DNA from: Lachnospiraceae bacterium
GTDB lineage: Bacteria; Bacillota; Clostridia; Lachnospirales; Lachnospiraceae
Length of the DNA: 64,000 bases
Reading direction: 5' to 3'
NCBI GenBank assembly: GCA_017478245.1
Contig: JAFVDW010000052.1
Coordinates: forward strand, 1 to 64,000
A program made the position numbers and the translations under genes. The notes below the pieces were generated by a model. The model saw nothing but the letters and a program-made list of their open reading frames with translations. It did not search any database and was not told where the DNA came from. Positions 59,743 to 64,000 of this stretch are shown piece by piece; within the stretch, counting starts at the first letter, position 1, and the number at the start of each line of letters is the position of its first letter.

Positions 59743-60756
59743 ATGGAAAATACTGTTAATTTAAAAGGACGAGACTTTCTGAAATTGTTAGACTATACAC
59801 CGGAAGAAATCAGCTATCTGATTGATTTAGCGGCAGAATTGAAGTGGAAAAAGAGAAATGGCATCTCCGCGGATGCAACCAATCCTGCGGACGCGCTGCG
59901 CGGGAAAAATGTGGCGTTGATCTTTGAGAAGACCAGCACCCGTACCAGATGCGCGTTTGAGGTGGCGGCACATGATCTGGGAATGGGAACCACTTACCTT
60001 GACCCATCAGGTTCCCAGATTGGCAAAAAGGAGAGTATAGCAGATACAGCGCGCGTGCTTGCCGGAATGTTCGATGGTATTGAATATCGCGGATACGAGC
60101 AGGCAATCGTAGAGGAATTAGCAGAATATTCCTCCGTACCTGTGTGGAATGGACTGACCAATGAGTTTCACCCCACACAGATGCTGGCAGACCTTCTGAC
60201 CATTCAGGAGCGTTTCGGACATTTAGAAGGGATTAAATTGACATACATGGGAGACGCCCGCTACAATATGGGCAATTCTCTGATGGTGGCATGTGCGAAG
60301 ATGGGTATGCACTTTACCGCTTGCACCACCGCGAAATATTTTCCGGATCAGCAATTAGTGTCACAGTGTGAGGACATTGCAGCACAGACCGGAGGAAGCA
60401 TCACGCTGACGGAGGATGTGAAAGCAGGAACCACAGGTGCCAACGTTATCTACACCGATGTCTGGGTATCCATGGGGGAACCTGATGAAGTGTGGGAGGA
60501 GCGAATCAAAGAGCTTTCCCCTTATCAGGTGAACAGAGCTGTAATGGACAATGCCGATGAACAGGCAATCTTCATGCACTGCCTGCCTGCATTCCATGAT
60601 CTCAAGACCAAAATCGGAGCACAGATTGCGAAACGCTTTGGTATCACAGAGATGGAAGTGACAGACGAAGTGTTTGAGTCTACACAGTCGGTTGTCTTTG
60701 AAGAGGCAGAGAACCGTATGCACACCATCAAGGCTGTCATGCTGGCTACATTGTAA
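59743..60756 (+). CDS. argF: ornithine carbamoyltransferase
   Basis: Converts ornithine and carbamoyl phosphate to citrulline. The 337-residue protein has the carbamoyl-phosphate loop STRTRCAFE, the [11 protein letters not shown] motif and the ornithine-binding MHCLPAFHD with the active Cys. It is longer than many biosynthetic ArgF proteins and closer to the 335-residue catabolic ArcB type, so a role in arginine breakdown cannot be excluded; no arcA or arcC lies nearby. The start at 59743 has AAGGTG about 12 bases ahead. birA follows after 14 bases. Confidence 0.93.
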   Translation: MENTVNLKGRDFLKLLDYTPEEISYLIDLAAELKWKKRNGISADATNPADALRGKNVALIFEKTSTRTRCAFEVAAHDLGMGTTYLDPSGSQIGKKESIADTARVLAGMFDGIEYRGYEQAIVEELAEYSSVPVWNGLTNEFHPTQMLADLLTIQERFGHLEGIKLTYMGDARYNMGNSLMVACAKMGMHFTACTTAKYFPDQQLVSQCEDIAAQTGGSITLTEDVKAGTTGANVIYTDVWVSMGEPDEVWEERIKELSPYQVNRAVMDNADEQAIFMHCLPAFHDLKTKIGAQIAKRFGITEMEVTDEVFESTQSVVFEEAENRMHTIKAVMLATL

Positions 60757-60770
60757 GAGGGACATGATAC

Positions 60771-61781
60771 ATGAAAGCAAAGATTTTGTCCCTGCTGCGG
60801 GAGCGGGGAGATTATGTGTCGGGACAGGAGCTGTGCGAAAAGTATGGAGTGTCCCGGACAGCTATATGGAAGGCAATCGGTCAGTTAAAAAAAGAAGGCT
60901 ATTACATTGAAGCCGTGCGCAACAAGGGCTACCTTCTTTTGGAACAAAATGCTCCCGAAGGCGAAGAAATGTATGGACAAAATGAATTGTCAAGCAGGAT
61001 GCGCACCCGTTGGGTGGGGCATCCCGTGTATTACTTCGACACCATTGGCTCCACCAATGCCCAGGCAAAAAAGCTCGGTGAAGAAGGCGGAAAACACGGC
61101 ACGCTGATTGTCGCAGATATGCAGACCGCGGGCAGGGGCAGAAGGGGGAGAGTTTGGGATAGCCCTGCGGGGACCAACATCTACTACACCCTGCTTTTAA
61201 GACCGGATATCACACCGGATCAGGCATCTATGCTGACTCTGGTGATGGCGATGGCAGTGACGAAAGGCATACAGAGTACCCTGCCAAAGCATGCAGACGC
61301 CATTGGAATCAAATGGCCTAATGATATTGTGGTGGATGGAAAAAAGGTTTGTGGCATTCTCACCGAAATGAGCTTGAGTGTGGAGCAGGACAGCATCCAG
61401 TATGTAGTCATCGGTGTGGGAATCAATGTCAAACCCCAGCAATTTGCCCCGGAGCTTGCAGACAGAGCAACCGCCTTGTGTGATGCGTTCAAACAGGATA
61501 TCTCACGAACGGAATTGCTCACCAATATCTGTGCAAGCTTTGAAGAATGCTATGAAACCTTTGTCAAGGAGGGAAATCTGACAGGCTTACAACGCTCTTA
61601 CGATGCGCTTTTGGTGAATCGCAATCGGGAAGTTTGCGTGCTGGACCCGGCAGGAGAATATCGGGGGATTGCCAGAGGCATTGATGAGCGTGGAAGATTG
61701 CTTGTGGAGCTTGCAGACGGTACCAGGACAGAGGTGTATGCGGGCGAAGTGTCTGTGCGTGGGATTTATGGATACGTCTAG
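60771..61781 (+). CDS. birA: bifunctional biotin repressor / biotin--[acetyl-CoA-carboxylase] ligase
   Basis: A 336-residue protein. The N-terminal winged helix (GQELCEKYGVSRTAIWKAIG) binds biotin-operon operators. The ligase domain shows the biotinyl-AMP loop GRGRRGRVWDSPAGTN and WPNDIVVDGKKVCGILTE, and the C-terminal SH3-like domain is present. It couples biotin to carboxylase carrier domains and represses when its acceptor is saturated. It follows argF closely and shares its transcript. The next gene begins 72 bases downstream. Confidence 0.94.
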   Translation: MKAKILSLLRERGDYVSGQELCEKYGVSRTAIWKAIGQLKKEGYYIEAVRNKGYLLLEQNAPEGEEMYGQNELSSRMRTRWVGHPVYYFDTIGSTNAQAKKLGEEGGKHGTLIVADMQTAGRGRRGRVWDSPAGTNIYYTLLLRPDITPDQASMLTLVMAMAVTKGIQSTLPKHADAIGIKWPNDIVVDGKKVCGILTEMSLSVEQDSIQYVVIGVGINVKPQQFAPELADRATALCDAFKQDISRTELLTNICASFEECYETFVKEGNLTGLQRSYDALLVNRNREVCVLDPAGEYRGIARGIDERGRLLVELADGTRTEVYAGEVSVRGIYGYV

Positions 61782-61853
61782 TGCAAAAAGCCTGTGAAAC
61801 CATAGTTTGGCAATCGGCTGCATACAATAAAGAGTTGAGGAAAAGAGAAATAG

Positions 61854-62204
61854 ATGGAAGAGAAACGAGTGGTGCTCTGTGGTGCCAGTGCATACGAAAA
61901 AAAGTATTATTTTAACGAACAGTTTTCCAATATTCCGGACTCCATCAAGGATGAATTACATATTATCTGCGTATTATTCACAGAGGAGGTAGGAGGGATT
62001 CTTACCTTTGTCTTTGAGGAGGATGGGAGCTTGTCTTTAGAGACACAGGCCGAGGAGGATGACATCTACTATGATGAAATCTCCAGTGGCTTATTGGTTT
62101 CAGAGATTCGCCGGAAACGACAGGAATTATTAGAGTCACTGACACTCTATTATAAAATATTCATAAGAAAGGAAGAGGGCTGGGAAAATGCTATTAGTGA
62201 TTGA
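61854..62204 (+). CDS. DUF6145-type conserved protein
   Basis: A 116-residue acidic, soluble protein ([20 protein letters not shown] at the start, [20 protein letters not shown] in the middle). I recall relatives in this position before coaX in Lachnospiraceae, labelled DUF6145, with no known function; the label is from memory. It ends 17 bases inside the start of coaX, so the two are translationally coupled. The ribosome site is weak (GAGGAAAAG). Confidence 0.65.
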   Translation: MEEKRVVLCGASAYEKKYYFNEQFSNIPDSIKDELHIICVLFTEEVGGILTFVFEEDGSLSLETQAEEDDIYYDEISSGLLVSEIRRKRQELLESLTLYYKIFIRKEEGWENAISD

Positions 62205-62958
62205 TGTGGGCAACACAAATCTGACATTTGGTGCATACGAGGGGGAAAGCTTGAAGGCGACCTTCCGCATGACGACCAAGATACCGAGAACCTCCGATGA
62301 GTACGGCGTAATCATCACGGAGCTTTTGAAAAAAAATGATATTGAGGTAGAGCAACTGGAAGGCTGTATTGTGGCAAGCGTTGTGCCGGATATCATGCAC
62401 TCCCTGACCAGTGCAATTGTGCGCTATCTGAAGAATACTCCGTTGGTAGTAGGACCGGGTGTTAAGACTGGTATTAAGATTGTGACAGAGAACCCCAGAG
62501 CAATCGGGGCAGACCGTATTGTGGATGCCGTAGCTGCGTATGAAAAATACGGTGGACCTGTATTGGTGCTGGATTTTGGAACTGCAACCACATATGACCT
62601 GATTACAGAGAAGGGTGAGTTCACTGCGGGTATCACGGCACCGGGAATTCGGATCTGCTCTGAGGCACTCTGGACACAGACAGCCAAACTGCCCAATATT
62701 GAGATTAAGAAACCGAAGTCCATTCTGGCACAGGAGACCATTACCAGTATGCAGGCAGGACTCATGTTTGGTCAGATTGGACAGACCGAATACATCATTA
62801 AGAAGGTCAAAGAGGAGAGCGGTCTGGATACACTCAAGGTTGTGGCAACCGGCGGATTAGGCAGAATTATCGCTGACGAGACAGATACCATTGATATATA
62901 TGACAGCTCGCTGACTCTGGATGGGCTGCGCATTATCTACGCAAAGAACCGGAAATAG
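62188..62958 (+). CDS. coaX: type III pantothenate kinase
   Basis: First enzyme of coenzyme A synthesis from pantothenate, of the ASKHA-fold type that is insensitive to CoA feedback. The 256-residue protein has the N-terminal phosphate loop [18 protein letters not shown], the Asp-rich [24 protein letters not shown] and the C-terminal [11 protein letters not shown]. Its ATG lies 17 bases before the stop of the upstream gene, with GAAAGGAAGAGG ahead. dusB follows after 12 bases. Confidence 0.95.
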   Translation: MLLVIDVGNTNLTFGAYEGESLKATFRMTTKIPRTSDEYGVIITELLKKNDIEVEQLEGCIVASVVPDIMHSLTSAIVRYLKNTPLVVGPGVKTGIKIVTENPRAIGADRIVDAVAAYEKYGGPVLVLDFGTATTYDLITEKGEFTAGITAPGIRICSEALWTQTAKLPNIEIKKPKSILAQETITSMQAGLMFGQIGQTEYIIKKVKEESGLDTLKVVATGGLGRIIADETDTIDIYDSSLTLDGLRIIYAKNRK

Positions 62959-62970
62959 GACGAAACGAAT

Positions 62971-63936
62971 ATGAGTAAATTGACAATCGGCGGCGTGACC
63001 CTGGATAATCAGGTGATTCTGGCTCCCATGGCAGGTGTATCAGACCTGCCATTTCGTCTGCTGTGCAGAGAAATGGGGGCAGGCTTGGTGTGCATGGAGA
63101 TGGTAAGCGCCAAGGCAATTTATTATAACAACAAAAATACCGACAGCCTTATGGAGATTCATCCCCATGAGACACCTGTATCTCTACAGCTATTTGGCTC
63201 TGACCCACAGATTATCAGTGAAATGGCACAACGTATTGAGGAACGTCCTTTTACATTTCTGGACATCAACATGGGATGTCCCGTGCCCAAAGTGGTCAAC
63301 AACGGAGAGGGCTCTGCACTGATGAAAAATCCCAAACTGGTGGAAGAGATTCTGACCTGTCTGGTGAAAGCGATCAGGAAGCCGGTGACAGTGAAAATCA
63401 GAAAAGGCTTTGATGAGACCAGTGTAAACGCGGTGGAAATTGCTAAAATTGCCGAGAGCTGCGGCGTGGCTGCGGTAGCTGTACACGGACGTACCAGAGA
63501 GCAATATTACAGCGGTGAGGCGGACTGGGACATCATTGCCAAGGTGAAAGAGGCAGTAAAGATTCCTGTTTTGGGTAACGGCGATGTGGACAGTGCCCTC
63601 AAAGCGCGGGAATTGCTGAACCATACAGGCTGTGATGGAGTCATGATCGGAAGGGCGGCTCAGGGGAATCCTTGGATTTTCCGGGATGTGAAAAGCTATC
63701 TGGAAAACGGCACGTTGCCTCCACCTCCCACCAATCAGGAAAAGAAAGAGCTGATTCTGCGCCATGCCGCGTTGCAGCTACAATATAAGGGTGAGTATAC
63801 AGGCGTGCGCGAGATGCGCAAGCACTTGGCATGGTACAGCGCAGGTATGCCCCACTCCAACCGGTTTCGCAGCCGGATCAACGCAATGGAAACCATGGAC
63901 GAACTGGTGGAGAGCGTGGAAGAAATGTTTGCATAA
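62971..63936 (+). CDS. dusB: tRNA-dihydrouridine synthase
   Basis: A 321-residue FMN enzyme that reduces uridines in tRNA D-loops. The TIM-barrel opening is LAPMAGVSDLPFRLLCREMG, the catalytic Cys lies in NMGCPVPKVVNNGEGSALM, and HGRTREQYYSG binds FMN phosphate and substrate. The C-terminal helical domain follows. The ribosome site before the ATG is weak. It closes the argF-birA-coaX-dusB run, ahead of a terminator at the window's end. Confidence 0.94.
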   Translation: MSKLTIGGVTLDNQVILAPMAGVSDLPFRLLCREMGAGLVCMEMVSAKAIYYNNKNTDSLMEIHPHETPVSLQLFGSDPQIISEMAQRIEERPFTFLDINMGCPVPKVVNNGEGSALMKNPKLVEEILTCLVKAIRKPVTVKIRKGFDETSVNAVEIAKIAESCGVAAVAVHGRTREQYYSGEADWDIIAKVKEAVKIPVLGNGDVDSALKARELLNHTGCDGVMIGRAAQGNPWIFRDVKSYLENGTLPPPPTNQEKKELILRHAALQLQYKGEYTGVREMRKHLAWYSAGMPHSNRFRSRINAMETMDELVESVEEMFA

Positions 63937-63998
63937 TTGTTTTCATGATTTGAAAACAAGCTGCATAGATTTTCTTATGGAAACAATTATTTTTTTTT
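63935..63998 (+). terminator. terminator after dusB
   Basis: AATTGTTTTCAT (63935-63946) pairs with ATGGAAACAATT (63977-63988) through one G-T pair, enclosing a second small stem (TTTTC with GAAAA). A run of T (63990-63998) follows. The window ends here. Confidence 0.7.
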
Positions 63999-64000
63999 AT

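Overview
The window looks like a chromosomal segment of a spore-forming, low-to-middle GC member of the Clostridia, most likely Lachnospiraceae. The evidence is a spoIIID gene with a sigma-E-type promoter, a SleB-type cell-wall hydrolase, an S-box (SAM-I) riboswitch in front of metK, TTG and GTG starts with strong Shine-Dalgarno sites, and a coaX/dusB/birA neighbourhood typical of that family. I see no rRNA, tRNA or CRISPR array.

Layout. 0.2-9.5 kb is housekeeping: ispE, a GntR regulator, murI, a DUF1934 gene, a foldase-like lipoprotein, asnS (broken by an in-frame TAG), an NlpC/P60 hydrolase and a DUF1295 membrane enzyme. 9.7-12.7 kb is a retron operon: a 48-codon leader ORF, a PRTase-type effector, a winged-helix protein, a structured msr-msd RNA, the reverse transcriptase and an overlapping extra ORF. 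12.7-20.5 kb holds a minus-strand sugar-ABC operon (solute-binding lipoprotein with a predicted beta-propeller, two permeases, an HlyD-like adaptor) and, divergently, an OmpR/HisKA two-component pair.

20.66-34.02 kb is the most striking part. spoIIID is split in two by a 13.1 kb element bounded by the 7-bp direct repeat GTACATA. The two ends join in frame to an 84-residue SpoIIID. The element carries a membrane protein and immunity-like genes, a MobA/MobL relaxase with DUF3847, replication genes (RepA-like initiator and DnaC-like loader), a defence block (RloA-RloB pair and an OLD-family nuclease) and a large serine recombinase ending exactly at the right junction. It resembles an integrative mobilizable element in a skin-like position.

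34.3-47.2 kb carries a VWA/MoxR/LRR cassette, UDP-sugar metabolism (UDPGP-type pyrophosphorylase, galE), a tandem palindromic 140-bp repeat, hemolysin III, a small alarmone synthetase, a coiled-coil membrane protein, a frameshifted flavin reductase and a LysM-G5-M23 peptidase. 47.3-63.9 kb is a plus-strand core run: murA, SAM riboswitch-metK, dnaE, pfkA, an RNA methyltransferase, proC, a SleB-like hydrolase, nfeD and SPFH, ornithine carbamoyltransferase, birA, a small conserved gene, coaX and dusB.

Several reading frames are interrupted (asnS, flavin reductase, a SUKH-3-like gene, one minus-strand element gene). These may be true decay or assembly errors; reads would have to settle that. All functional calls rest on motif recognition by eye, without database searches.
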